NCBI GenBank assembly: GCA_003344405.1
Contig: NOWV01000015.1
Span: 372,001-436,000 of the forward strand
DNA from: Trichoplax sp. H2
Lineage: Eukaryota > Placozoa > Uniplacotomia > Trichoplacea
DNA length: 64,000 nt
Reading direction: 5' to 3'
The position numbers were made by a program, and so were the translations under genes. This document shows, piece by piece, positions 23,103-35,409 of the stretch (positions within the stretch are counted from its first letter, which is position 1; the number at the start of each line of letters is the position of its first letter). The notes below the pieces were generated by a model that was not told where the DNA came from, ran no database searches, and saw nothing but the letters and a program-made list of their open reading frames with translations.

Positions 23103-26100
23103 GCAGTAATAGTGATCAATCTTTATTTATTGCTAGCAACAGATGTTGCACAAAGTATTTCCTAATCAAAACTATTGATAGCACAGCAAATTTATGAACG
23201 TCGCAACCTTATACTATAGGATAGAAAGCTATAGGAAGGTCCGGGAAAACTTCACCAAAGTTGATAAAGTGTGATTTGCTTAAGCTATTTTTATAGCTTA
23301 CCTCTCACTGTATGTACTTAGATGTGATCTTATGAGGACTTGATATATATTATTTTGAATTGATAACGACAATAATTTAATTCCTTCTACAAAAATTCCA
23401 TTCCAAATTAATCATCTCCATATAGTCTTGTCTAGATATTTCAATTAATTTATCAACAGAAAAATTACAATCCACTTAATACTAACGCTCATTCATAGAA
23501 TAAGTTTGCAGAAACAGTCTATTAGTGGATAGCCTTTCAGTTTGTGTAAATTTAAAACAAGCAAACTAATTTTAATATCTTGCTAATTCAAAAAGTTTTC
23601 TGACAGAAATAGGTACACAAATAGGATAGAAATTTAAGCAGGAAATCTATACAAGTGTAACAGTTGATCAATAATTAGGCCTGATTATACGAATAGTATC
23701 ATAGCAATAACTAAGAAATTTACTAATTGATGGTATAAATTTTGCAAAGACACTCTATTCAAGTGGAAAACTATCTTATTACAATCTTCATATTTATAAA
23801 TAAAGAATCTCTGGATTTAATCATTTCTATACATAAAATATGTAGATATTGAGATTCATTTTGGATTATTAATTATACTTCATTACATTAAATGTACCAT
23901 TTTCGCGAACGAAAAAGTCTGTGACTTAATCAAGTAGCCGCTTGATTTTATGCTGAATGATGACAAAGCTATTTTAAAATAAAAGTATTTCAGCTCGTGA
24001 TTCTCGGATAGAGATACCTTATCGGAATTTTTTAACTTTAAAATTTCACTCTGATGGTATCATGGAAATAATCTATTTATCTACCATATAGCCTTACTAA
24101 ATAAAATGGCAACTAAATTTTTTGACAACACCGTTGATCTGTTTCGGAATATTTTAATATAATAGTATGCTCGGAAAATGATATGAAGATGCTGCGTCTT
24201 AATTCATTTTTTTGAAAGCAATGTATAGTTAAAAATAGAATTAGTAACAGTTAAAAGGTATCTCGACATTTCAGGATATATAATATGTCAGTGATAAAAC
24301 GTCTTCTCAAAAATACGACAATAATATAGTGTTTCTTGAAAGTTTCACCTCATTACAGAAGATTAGATTCGTCTTATAACTACCAAGGACTATCTAGCTG
24401 AAATTAATCTATCTCTAGATTATATAATGTTAGTCTTAAACTGGATTTGGGCTGTAATACAGCGTCAAAATAGTACACTGTGATGTATTTACGTAATTTA
24501 TTGATTAGCGATTGAGAATAGAAACAATAGGTGAAAAAGCTATTTTAATATTTTTTTGATGAAATGAAATGAGTAGAAACAAAGCTAAAAAACTTCAAAC
24601 AAACTTAGATTCTACTTTCTTTGCGCTGTGGTCGACTTAACAAAACTCTGACATCAAGTAAAATTGGGAAAAAACCGATCAACAACTTATTAAGAAAATG
24701 AGATAAAGTCTGATCAAATAACCTTCCAAAATATTTAATTCTAAGCATTATAAGTAAACAAATAAAAAAAATGAAAGAACTGAAACTGTCAACAACCTAA
24801 CAAAAAGAAGAACGTTTTAACTTACAACAGTTCGACCCCGAAGGCCTTAAAAACTCAACAAGTTCTTCAAAAGAATCTTCTTTTGCTCTTTACTTTAAAT
24901 TTTCTGATTACACTATCATTTATAGGCTTGCAGAGCCCTCAGTGGAACTTAAATTAAATATTTATTTATTAATCAATCACTCTCACTATCCATTTTATAA
25001 AACTACTTTGCGCCACTTAAGAAAACAACAATCATTCAAGCTTCAGACACAATTTACCTTATGATTCCCTTACAAAACACTATAAAATACATCAAGTTTC
25101 ACTTCCAACATAATTTCTAATCATTATACATTCGCTAAATTACAAAAGTCTAAAAATTAACTTTTGAACATTAAGACTTAGTCATAAAAATAACAGTCTA
25201 ACTACTTAATAATCAACACAAACTCTGCCATTTACCATCTTATTTTCTATTTTCTCAACTAAACTTTCCTAATGTAATTTTCATGTCACGTCATAAATTT
25301 CCGAAGTTTCATGTTCATAACCAAAAAGTTCAAATTTCAAAAGTCAACTCTTATAACATTTTCCAGAAATTAAAATTACATCAGACATAAATCCGACCGG
25401 TTCCGGAATCCGAATTTTATAACGATCATAGTAATCACTTATCAAAAAATTTTATATGACAACTATGACTACTTTTCTGGCATTAGTACTGACAGCAAAT
25501 GTTTTAGCACGAAGTTGTACGTTAACTGTATGATTATAGCTAGCATTACAGTATTTCACTGTCATGTTATAAATCCTCTTTCTCTATAAATAGGGTTTTG
25601 TTACTAAGTCAAATTCATTTATAATCTTAACAAACTATCAAACGCCCTTTCTGTGGATTAGGCGATTGCTCTTAGGTTATTCCTATCGTAATCTATATAA
25701 TACCTTGTAAAATAGTGAAGAAGAAAAGATGGCGAGATAAAGATTTGGAAGGGTAAAGCTTAAAGATACTATCACTTTCTAGGTATTTTCTGTAGTAAAT
25801 TATTCATTAATGCCCGATTATCTTAATAATTCAGGATACAGTTTGTCAAGACTCTGTGCTTAGGCCATTTATCCACAGAGATACTAACAAATATCCTTTA
25901 TTTATTAATTCTGAAATGGTACGATATTGATAGTGAAAAAAATTGAAGGCTACCGAATGACTCAAATTCTATTTTTGTTTTCAGTTCACTAATAATGCGT
26001 GTACAGTATAGTGTCCATTAGTGCTAATGGATACCGATCCTAAAAATTCTATTAAATGAAGCACTTTCTTAATTAGTAACAATACTGTACATATATTGCT

Positions 26101-27360
26101 AATTTTAAGGGATTGAAGTGACCAAAAAATTCCACATCAAAATTTAATAGAATGCCAATCATTCTCAATATAAAATCAATTGAACTAATGCAGCGTATCG
26201 TAGCTTAGTATTGGATAGTAGATCCATTAGTCGCATTTAAAATGATTACAATTCTGGTTCATCGGCAGCCGTAAAGAGTTTGTATTCGAGTGAGTTTTTA
26301 TATGTCAATATTACTAAAAAGACTGACCCAGTTTAAATGCCCGCTAACCAAACGAAATAATTTAAAATTTGAAAGATGGTTATAGTTAGACTTAATTTCG
26401 ATTGAATGTTCTAGAACAACTTCGTTAATAGCATATCTATATTTTAAATATTGAAAAATGTGGCACTATTAGATTAAAAGTAGAACGTTAATTTTAAAAC
26501 TATATGTTCTCATTTCGAGGGGCGATCGTTCTAAATTGCTTTACTATGATATAGAGGCATTATCTCAATCTCATCTTATCAACATGACTTATTTAGACAA
26601 TGCCATGAAATAAATTATCCTTAATGCTGCTATCACTTGTTGACTATAAATCAGCACAATTCAAACTATGTATGATTGCCTAGTGATAGATACTGATACA
26701 ATGATGTTGAATATATAGTAGTATTTGAATAATTCATGATATTATGCTAATTGATATAATTTTTTTCCATCAAAGAAACACGTGCATTTTGATTCATATT
26801 AGAAGCTGTTGCAAGGCCTATTCGAAAGTAAATTATTATTCTTTATTGTTATTTCTTTCATTAAAACCTAGGAAGTTTTTATGACAGTTCTTTCATAGTG
26901 GCATGTCGCTTACTAGTACTGTAAACCATGTATTTCGTTTAAGACATTTCATTCTCAATTTCATTTCATTAAAATATTACTTTAACATCATCAACTAGTA
27001 CTTATTCAAAAGATTAAATTTGCAAAGAATCCAAAAAACTGTCCCTTTTAAATTTATAGTGATTTAAAAGTAGTGAGAAGCGTTCCTTGGTCCTGCCCTA
27101 CTATCAAATTCAAGACATTGCAACTAGTGGAAGGGGAGTCGCTATCGTTTATGTATAACTAACAAAAACAGTTCCTCTCTACGATCTTGCTTCAAATAAG
27201 CAACAAACTTAATGCTACAATAGTTTTTGACAAAAAGAAATAATATAAACTATAAACTGGATGCGGCCTGAATTCATTCTGGCTAGCACTGTCCAATGTA
27301 CGATCGATTTTGAAGTTAAAATTTTCCATCCTAATTTATATGTAGTTAAGCCTCTCTAAC
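23103..27360. other. AT-rich non-coding stretch with a G-poor island
   Basis: No gene found on either strand. Between about 24880 and 25400 the + strand is conspicuously short of G while C remains common. Elsewhere the stretch is ordinary AT-rich DNA with no visible repeat structure. Confidence 0.45.
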
Positions 27361-28032
27361 ATGGCAAATCAACAAAAGGAAAAAAAATGGCCAGAAGATT
27401 TCGATAATAGTCAAATCAGTATTGAAGGAAAAATTAAAAAATTTATAACCACTTTTATTCAAGAATTTAAGAAAACTTTGAATGCTTTATCTCAACAACT
27501 GGATAGCAAAATTGAGTACGACCCAAAAATAATTAAAAATAACGCTGTACAAGTTTTCCGTCACTCCCTATCCTTTATAGGTTCGTTGCCTATTAAAATT
27601 CCAATTCCGATGGTTGATGTAGGAAAACTAACTTCAATTATAGACAATTTTATTTTAAAAATAAAGGAAAGGTGTGATCGCAAGACAATTAAGAAAATTA
27701 TTAATCTTGTATCTCCCAACAATGACGGCACCGCATTAGGCATATCTATGATAGCTTGCGATCTCGTCAGGATCTACGAGCAACAACTATCCTTTATTTC
27801 TAACTCAAGCGATTTTTACTACATTAAGAAATTTGCTAAGGATATGATCGCTGTTATCATCTTGTATATTTTGGATCAACCAGAAAATCTACCGCAAGAA
27901 GCAGACAAAATGGCAAAATTTATTAGCCCATGCATTATGAATCCAAAATTTGTCAAGAAAAATTGGTTAGTTCAGATCGACTTTAAGATTTTCTTTACAA
28001 ATCTCATGTTTCTATATTATAATCGCTATCGT
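27361..28032 (+). CDS. Orphan gene, N-terminal 224 codons, truncated by an assembly gap
   Basis: ATG 27361 opens a frame that stays open for 224 codons until the run of N at 28033, so the 3' end is missing. The context taacATGg is good, and a frame this long is unlikely by chance in such AT-rich DNA. The product is lysine-rich and mostly helical: WPEDFDNSQ at the start, an EFKKTLNALSQQLDSKI helix, LPIKIPIPMVDVGKL, a KIKERCDRKTIKKIINLV segment, then NDGTALGISMIACDLVRIYE. No signal peptide and no clear membrane helix. I do not recognise the family; the DGTxLGxxMIAxDLVRIYE block could be a useful search seed. It may be the N-terminal domain of a larger protein continuing beyond the gap. Confidence 0.6.
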
Positions 28033-28052
28033 NNNNNNNNNNNNNNNNNNNN
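28033..28052. other. Assembly gap (20 N)
   Basis: Twenty N. The real length is unknown. The sequence to its right begins exactly at the start of the duplicated segment also found at 18058, and the sequence to its left is inside an open reading frame. Confidence 1.
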
Positions 28053-28607
28053 GTTTGCAGTCTATTAGCCGAGTACAACTAATGTCACTAACAAGAATCC
28101 CAACTTGGAAACTATTGATTTGACTGGCATCTACAGTCTGTTTTGAGAAGTACTTCTTAAAGTAGGGCATTTAGGAAGAGAATTTATTTTGGATTTATTT
28201 TTTCCTCTCTCTTTCTCACCGGTCCATGCTAATGTCGTTGTAGAATCATCACTACTTAATGTTAGTCAAGACTTAGTCGCCATGAATGCTGGCTCAGAGT
28301 GCATCGATTCAGCTACTGATGACTGAAATTTCATGCAAATCTACTGCAGTCAGATAATCCCTATTTCATACATGGCGTCCATGACTATCGTCTTCGTCTT
28401 GTCTAACTTGTCGAATCAGATCATTCAATCCAGCCTGACCTGGACAATTTTTGCAAAATGCAATATCTACAACATCGTTTTTCTCACTTTATGATATCAT
28501 CTATGCTGGTAAACCGATACTGTTGTTTTTGGGGGGGGAGTCATGGCAATGCAGAGTGTACGACTTTCTGCTCAAGGTTTCTCTTCATGCAAGCTAACAG
28601 TACAGTA
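28053..28607. repeat. Segmental duplication, copy 2 (partner at 18058-18452)
   Basis: Same orientation as copy 1 and near-identical in the matching parts. It contains about 135-140 bp (28346-28485) and a short block near 28505-28530 that copy 1 lacks. It begins at the first base after the N gap. A 76-codon frame at 28458-28688 runs through it but has no motif. Confidence 0.9.
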
Positions 28608-29795
28608 GACGTGTATTGTGGAGGATTGTCAAATCTCAACATGACAACCGCTCACTTGGACAATATTCAACTACTGTTGCTGAAATAGACCTCAAATTCA
28701 TAGTAGGAGAGTCAGAATTCACCCGTTCTCCCTCAAAATTTCCCTGATGCAGCCAAATACTATGGACGAGATTGTCTACTCCTAGCATCTCAACAGTTCT
28801 CTTGCATAACATCCGATTGCTGTTGCTGAAGTCTCAAACTCAAGGCAATCATAGTCGTAGTACGTCAAGTAATCCATTTCCTTCTCCATAGTTTCTTAGT
28901 TGTTCTCTTTTTATGATATCGTATTGTAGTGATGCACCCTATATTTGCTTGTAGCGATAGCTATATTTGATTGTGTTGCGTACTATATTTAGAATAGTTA
29001 AGTTTCTAAAAATAGATATTCTTGTGCTGCTAGATTTAGGTGACTGGTAACTACTATATTAGAAAGTGTTATTCACTAATATAGCTGTTAACTAATTATG
29101 GTACAGGACGTTATACGACTTGAAATACTAAGATTGTAAAGATGCCCAATACCTTACGGTGTTGGACATTAATGGTAAAGTAATAATATTGTAAGCAGTT
29201 TGATTAATACTGTAAAATGTAGTGATGATTCATGTCTGATTGTAGACGATGTTATTGCCTTCAATAGATTTAGAGAAAAGTATATAAGGTGTACAAATCT
29301 GAGCGTAAAGGGGGAGAAAAGATTTGATATCTAATTGAGCTCAGATTACTTTAGACTAGATTCTTGTGAGTAATTAATTATTGCTGTACTATTCTTTAGA
29401 ACCTTGTAATAAAAAGCTTTTATAGTACTGGATTCGTCTGTGGACTAAAATTACTGTGAAAACGATATTACACGTATATACTCGTAAACCGATGCTGTTG
29501 TTTTATTTCTTAGCGTTCATGACAATGTAAAGTCGAGGACTTTCAGCTCAAGGTTTCTCCTCTTGCAATCCAATCGTGTAATATGAAGATTGTTCATTGC
29601 CAGTATGATAACAACTCGCTTGGACACTCTGCAACTGCTGTTGCTAAAATGAACCTCAAGTTCAAGTTAGGAGAGTCTATCCTTTCTCCCTCGAGATTTC
29701 TCTACAGCGATCAAACACTATGGACGAGACTGTTTACTTTCAGTATCACAACAGTTCCCTTGTAGAAGATTCAACTGTTGTTGCTCAAGTCCCGT
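28508..29795. repeat. Diverged direct duplication, about 300-340 bp, at 28508-28850 and 29485-29795
   Basis: Both copies start at gtaaaccgat(a/g)ctgttgtttt and run through gctcaaggtttctc, cgctTggaca, ggagagtc, ctatggacgaga and caacagttc to a tgctgaagtc/tgctcaagtc end. They are clearly diverged, with several indels. The ctatggacgaga phrase is the same as the minisatellite phrase that starts right after the second copy, so the minisatellite probably grew from this sequence. The 630 bp between the copies holds nothing recognisable. Confidence 0.75.
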
Positions 29796-29797
29796 AC

Positions 29798-31340
29798 GGA
29801 CGAGATGGTTTAAAGGAAGCATTTCCTGTGTAGCTATGGAGCTACTGCATTTGCGCTACTGTCCATTTTACAGTGTACATGGACGAGATGGTTTAAAGGA
29901 AGCATTTCCTGCATAGCAATGGAGCTACTGCATATACACTACTGTATAGTGTACATGGACGAGATGGTTTAAGCATTTCTTCCATAGCTATCGAGCTACT
30001 GAAGGTTTACTACTGTCTAGAATATAGACGAGATGGTCTAGTTTAAGCGTTTCTTCCACAGCTATCGAGCTTCTGTATGGCCACTACTGTCTAGAATATG
30101 GACGAGATGGTCTAGTTATAGCATTTCTTCTATAGCCATGGAGCTCCAGAATGTATACCGCTGTCTAGTATAGGACGAGATGGTCTAGTTTTAGCATTTC
30201 TTCCATAGCCTAGAATATGGACGAGATGGTCCAGTTTTAGCATTTCTTTATAGCCATGGAGCTCCAGAATGTATACCACTGTCTAGTATAGGACGAGATG
30301 GTCTAGTTTTAGCATTTCTTTCATAACTATCGAGCTTCTGCATAGCCACTACTGTCTAGAGTATGGACGAGTTGGTCTAGTTTTGGCATTTCTTGCGTAG
30401 CAATCGAGCTTCTGCATGGCCTCTACTGTCTAGAATATGGACGAGTTGGTCTAGTTTTAGCATTTCTTTCATAACTATCGAGCTTCTGCATAGCCACTAC
30501 TGTCTAGAATATGGACGAGTTGGTCTAGTTTTAGCATTTCTTCCATAACCTAGAATATGGACGAGATGGTCCAGTTTTAGCATTTCTTTATAGCCATGGA
30601 GCTCCAGAATGTATACCACTGTCTAGTATAGGACGAGATGGTCTAGTTTTAGCATTTCTTCCATAACTATCGAGCTTCTGCATGGCCACTACTGTCTAGA
30701 ATATGGACGAGATGGTCTAGTTTCAGCATTTCTTCCATAGCGATCGAGCTACTGAATATATATCACTGTCTAGAATGTGGACGAGATGGTCTAGTTTTAG
30801 CATTTCTTCTATAGCCATGGAGCTGCTGAATGTATACCACTGTCTAGAATGTGGACGAGATGGTCCAATTTCAGCATTTCTTTATAGCCATGGAGCTCCA
30901 GAATGAATACCACTGTCTAGTATAGGACGAGATGGTCTAGTTTTAGCATTTCTTCCATAACTATCGAGCTTCTGCATGGCCACCACTGTCTAGAATATGG
31001 ACGAGATGGTCTAGTTATAGCATTTCTTCTATAGTCATGGAGCTACTGAATGTATACCACTGTCTAGTATAGGACGAGATGGTCTAGTTTTAGCATTTCT
31101 TTCATAACTATCGAGCTTCTGCATGGCCTCTACTGTCTAGAATATGGACGAGTTGGTCTAGTTTTGGCATTTCTTGCGTAGCAATCGAGCTTCTGCATGG
31201 CCTCTACTGTCTAGAATATGGACGAGATGGTCTAGTTCTAGCATTTCTTCTATAGCCATGGAGCTCCAGAATGTATACCACTGTCTAGAATATGGATTAG
31301 ATGGTCTAGTTTAAGCATTTCTTGCATCGCTATCGAGCTT
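29798..31340. repeat. Minisatellite, unit about 74 bp, about 22 copies, with higher-order structure
   Basis: Unit phrase: ggacgagatggtctagtttt, agcatttctt, a catagc(t/c)atcgagct variant, then (c/t)actactgtctagaatat. Phrase starts lie at 29798, 29881, 29957, 30026, 30100, 30173, 30219, 30291, 30365, 30439, 30513, 30559, 30631, 30705, 30779, 30853, 30925, 30999, 31072, 31146, 31220 and 31294. Most spacings are 72-74 bp; two are 46 bp. The two 46 bp units sit 340 bp apart and are followed by the same variant, showing a five-unit block (72+74+74+74+46) copied as a whole. The first units are longer and more diverged. It ends about 140 bp before the start codon of CARD-Death gene B. Confidence 0.95.
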
Positions 31341-31479
31341 GTGTATGGGCACACTGTGTAGAATACGGAAGTAGTAAAAGGCAGAGTATGCGCTGTAGGC
31401 TACCATACTGTACAGCAGTAGCCGACTGCAGCTCCGCCATCTTGTCGAATTGCTAATATCTACCGATCAGCTAATCAAG

Positions 31480-34262
31480 ATGTTATCCGAAGCTGAAGAA
31501 AGCGTCTTAACCTCCAATTACGTTAATATAAGTAGAGATTTACCTTATGATTCCCTTATTGGTGAAATTAAAGCCAATAAAATTATCGATGATTACGAGA
31601 GCGCGGAATTAGACACCATCAGCCATCCAATCAAGCGAAATAAATCCTTACTCGATAAATTGCGCAAAAAACCTTCAGGCACCTTCGTGTTATTTTGTAA
31701 ACTCTACAGCAACGTAAGAAGTGTTCAATCACAACAAGGGGCAGATCTATTGCGAAAAATCCAAGATGAAAAAGCGAAACCTGCCAGGCCTGGCACAGAT
31801 CTTAACCACATTACATACGAAAACTCCAATAGGCAACCCGCTGTTGATCTTGACGAACGTAAGTCCAAATTTCTTGCAATTTCTTCACCTGCACCACTTG
31901 ACTACGTTCAATAATAAATGAAATTGTTGACATGATAACCGCTTATATAAGCTAGAATAGAATGTGTCATCCATTCACCATGGCTGACTGGAGTTTAGCC
32001 CTTTCGTTGTATTTCCTCATTGTCAGTCAAAGACCTTTCTCTATTTTTCCCAACGCCATTTTGTTGATCTTTCCACACGGATACAGTGTTAAGGGTACAT
32101 GACATCATCATCATACTGGATTCTTGAATAATGTTAGTCATTAGTGGAAAGAATGTAACTGCTCTACATATCCAACACCTCGTATTGACACAATCATCTA
32201 GCACAATATTGAACACCTCTCTATTCAAATACAAACTACATAGGCTTATCAAATCCAACGATAGCAAGTTTCATCATCATTCCTACTGTCCTATAGGTAG
32301 AAAACACATCAGTACTATCTTCAAAGTGTTACTATAACGGCAAAATCGTCATAGTTTATAATATTAAACACCTCTCCATTCAAATACAAACTACATAGGC
32401 TTATCAAATCCAACGATAGCAAGTTTCATCATCATCCTGACTGTCCTATGGGTAGAAAACACATCAGTATTATTTTCAAGTGTTACTATAACTGCAAAGT
32501 CGCCATCGTTTATATACTTACGTAATTGATCTAGAAATAGCGACTCATCAATCTACAACTACTGGATAGAAAATTGAGCAAGGTAGTCAATCCAGCAAAG
32601 TTGCAGACAAATTCAAGAGTTGTATGACCATCATCTTGTCTTGTTACTGCGATGATACCATGAGTTTGATCTCTTCCAATAGTCCGTGATTAGAAAGTAA
32701 AAATCTTACTCAAATAAAATTATCATTTCCTAGCCAAGAAAATCACCCTCACTTGCTGCATAGCAAAATGAATACAATTCAACGATCAGCATCAACTCCA
32801 AATTAGTCCTTCTTAAAGCTATCTAGAAACAATATCCACTGTAAATCATATCCAGGCATTGCTTTTAGACAGTGTTATTGATCATTTGCTTTCTACTGTA
32901 GTCTTTCTACATGTTTCGTAATGAAGAGTAACCGTGTAGCAGAAGCTATCCGCGATACTATTACTCTTAGATAGGAAACTAAATTACGACGTAGTTAGCA
33001 AGTAATGCAATATTGACTCTAGCGCGCTTTTACAAAGCGTTGTTGATCATTTGCTTTCTACTGTAATCTTTCCACATGTTTCGTAATAAAGAGTAACCGT
33101 GTAGTAGAAGCTATCGGCGATGTTATTACTCCTAGATAGGAAACTAAATTACAACGTAATGAACAAGTTATATTGACATTAGCTCCGATGACCCAGTTTA
33201 AGAATCAACTTGTACACCTCCATGTTGCACCAGAAAAGTTCAACTAGACAGTTTCATAGCTACGCGTAGTCTTTCAAAAAATTGGATAGAAAAATGTCTT
33301 TAGCTTGCTGCTTATACTGTTCTCTCTTAATTCCGTGAAAATAATAGAACACGTCGAAGTGATATCCACTCTAGCTCAGGACGATCAAGTCTAACAACCA
33401 TTCTCTACGTGCTTTAATCTCATCATTTGCTGATGAAGCTTTGCTCATTACTTTATACAATATCGACTCTATCCTCTGCCTAAATTAAAAGTATACAGTA
33501 TGTCTGCCATGATCTCTTCTTGGCATGGTTAACCCATAAAGAGCATTCAGGCAATCTGTCTTCATGCTATACACATAACCGATACGAAATGATATAACAA
33601 TTACTACTCAATGGCAATTTTTGTAAAAATTCTCATTTAACGGGATTGTAAGCCCTTGATAGTGCCGACTGTAGCCCAAATTCATCCTACAAACGTCTTG
33701 TCCATACCAATTAATTGCATGCATGACGATACTAAAATAGACATCATCGAACTATAGCTAACTGTGTAAAGATATAATTCGATTGACATAGGAAACCTCA
33801 AGTATTTCTACAAGACCCTTGCTATCTGCTTTATCCATTCATAAAACTAGTAAAAGTAGATGGAAAATATTTAGAACAATTTTATATTTGTAAATCAATT
33901 ATTTCAGTAACAAATTACTTTGCATACATGTGGGCTTGTATTACTGGCCTGATTGCATTCTGATCTCGTTATGTTAATCATATCTTTCTCAAATTATAGC
34001 CGCTAAGCCTTACATAAAAAAGATATATAGAGACATCGGTGTAGACTGGCCAAAACTTGCTGTGGAATTAGATTATAGCCAGAATGATATCAAGAGATTC
34101 AAAGTCGACACTCCGAACGACTCTGATGAGCAATGTATTGCAATGCTTCATAATTACCAAAGGAAACATGGATCTTCCTTTACTAAATCCAAGCTAGAGA
34201 AGGCTCTACGTGAAAGCGATCTGGGTGAAGCTGCCGACAAACTCTTAAAACTATCATTATAA
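31480..34262 (+). CDS. CARD-Death domain adaptor, copy B (RAIDD/CRADD-like architecture)
   Basis: Two exons, 31480-31858 and 34000-34262, join at phase 1 (c|cc) to 213 residues; human CRADD is 199. Exon 1 is a CARD at about residues 1-98: EAEESVLTSNYV, DLPYDSLIGEIKANKIIDDY, NKSLLDKLRKKPSGTF, LFCKLYSNV. It is followed by a polar linker. Exon 2 is a full Death domain (128-213): AKPYIKKIYRDIGVDWPKLA with Trp143, ELDYSQNDIKRF, LHNYQRKHG, and LEKALRESDLGEAADKLL. All these match the family consensus, including the DW..LA and ..DI.. positions. Family role: homotypic CARD and Death contacts that recruit an initiator caspase to a platform; acting that way here is inference. ATG 31480 matches copy A; the frame opens earlier but without ATG. 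The 2.1 kb intron has local duplications, and a minisatellite ends just upstream. Confidence 0.87.
32206..32515. repeat. Tandem duplication, unit about 155 bp, in the intron of CARD-Death gene B
   Basis: 32206-32360 and 32361-32515 share aacacctct(c)(t/c)attcaaatac, aactacataggcttatcaaa, ccaacgatagcaagtttcat and gtagaaaacacatcagta, with few differences. Unrelated to the coding exons. Confidence 0.85.
32856..33185. repeat. Tandem duplication, unit about 167 bp, in the intron of CARD-Death gene B
   Basis: 32856-33022 and 33023-33185 share gatcatttgctttctactgt, catgtttcgtaat, agagtaaccgtgtag and ataggaaactaaattac. It is a second, unrelated local duplication within the same intron. Confidence 0.85.
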
Positions 34263-35047
34263 CACGATACGTAAAAGTTAAGATTGTATTTTCTTCTATG
34301 CCCTTAACTAGATGATTAGCATTGATTAAAATTATCTGTCTAGATTAAGTATTAATTCGTTATTGAACGACCGCATCCTTGACCCTGTTACCATGCCTTT
34401 TAGACATTGCAATCTTTAATCCAATTACCATGCAATTATACGAGCTGGTATCTATAAATTGCTTATCTCAGGCTTTCGGATAGGTTACCTTTCTATTGAA
34501 TTTTAAATGGTGCAAGTACCCTTTTTATTCTGATTGTAAAGTAGATAAGTTGTGAACTTTTGTAGCCTTACCATTTCTATATTTTCCCTACCTTTTTAGA
34601 CGTAGATATGTACACGCAACATAAAACGTATATGTTACCATCAGTAAGTGTATACATCTAAATCTAGCTTATCAAAATCAAATCGGTTTTAAATAGTAAC
34701 TTTGCTGTCTCAAGTGTCATCCAAATAAAATTAATCAAACCCATATATAGCAGTCAAAAGAATCCACCAGCGATCGAATATGATTTCATAATTACGGTCA
34801 TCATTTTACTGTAGAGCGGTAGCTCATTGATATCAGATGGAGAGTTATCGAAAATCAAATAAGTGCATCCAAGCTGAATTTCTCGATACACTTATTAGTC
34901 GACCCATAATGAGCGTTTTTGATATTCGTATACGCTATTTAGTAATGTTATTTCTCCGGGACATGTATAACTTTAATAAAGATTGGATACAAGTTCAATG
35001 TAGCAGATTCTGCTTCAGCGATGGAGATTAAGATGGATATGCAAAAT
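34263..35047. other. 3' flank of CARD-Death gene B, no gene seen
   Basis: AT-rich. A 64-codon frame beginning ATG at 34837 (MESYRKSNKC) has no motif or splice support and I do not call it. Confidence 0.45.
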
Positions 35048-35409
35048 AAGATATTTTACCATTAAAAGCACATTTATTCAATCAAGCCAAAATCATTATC
35101 TATAAGTCATAATGAAGAGAAAATACCCGTAAAAAGCTGATAATTTCCATTCAGTTACAATTTGCATGCTGCATACTTCTCTTTCCTAAGCTCTAAAAAT
35201 GCAATCTATCAGCCATATCAAGGTAGAGAAAGATATTTCACCATTAAAAGCACATTCATTTAATCAAGCTTAAATCATTATCTATAAGTCATAATAAAAA
35301 GAAACTACGCGTAAAAGGCAGATAATTTCCATTCAGTTACAATTTGCATGCATACTCCTCTTTCCTAAACTCCAAAAATGCAATTTATCAGCCATGTCAA
35401 GGTAGAGAA
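35048..35409. repeat. Tandem duplication, unit 182 bp, two copies
   Basis: Copies at 35048-35229 and 35230-35409 are closely similar along their whole length, from aagatattt(t/c)accattaaa to tcaaggtagagaaa. The second copy has a few small deletions. No open frame is shared by the two. Confidence 0.9.

Noticed and set aside
29798-31340. CRISPR-like interpretation of the regularly spaced ggacgagatggt phrase
   Set aside because: The intervening sequence is also repeated, so this is a minisatellite and not repeats with unique spacers; the host is an animal.
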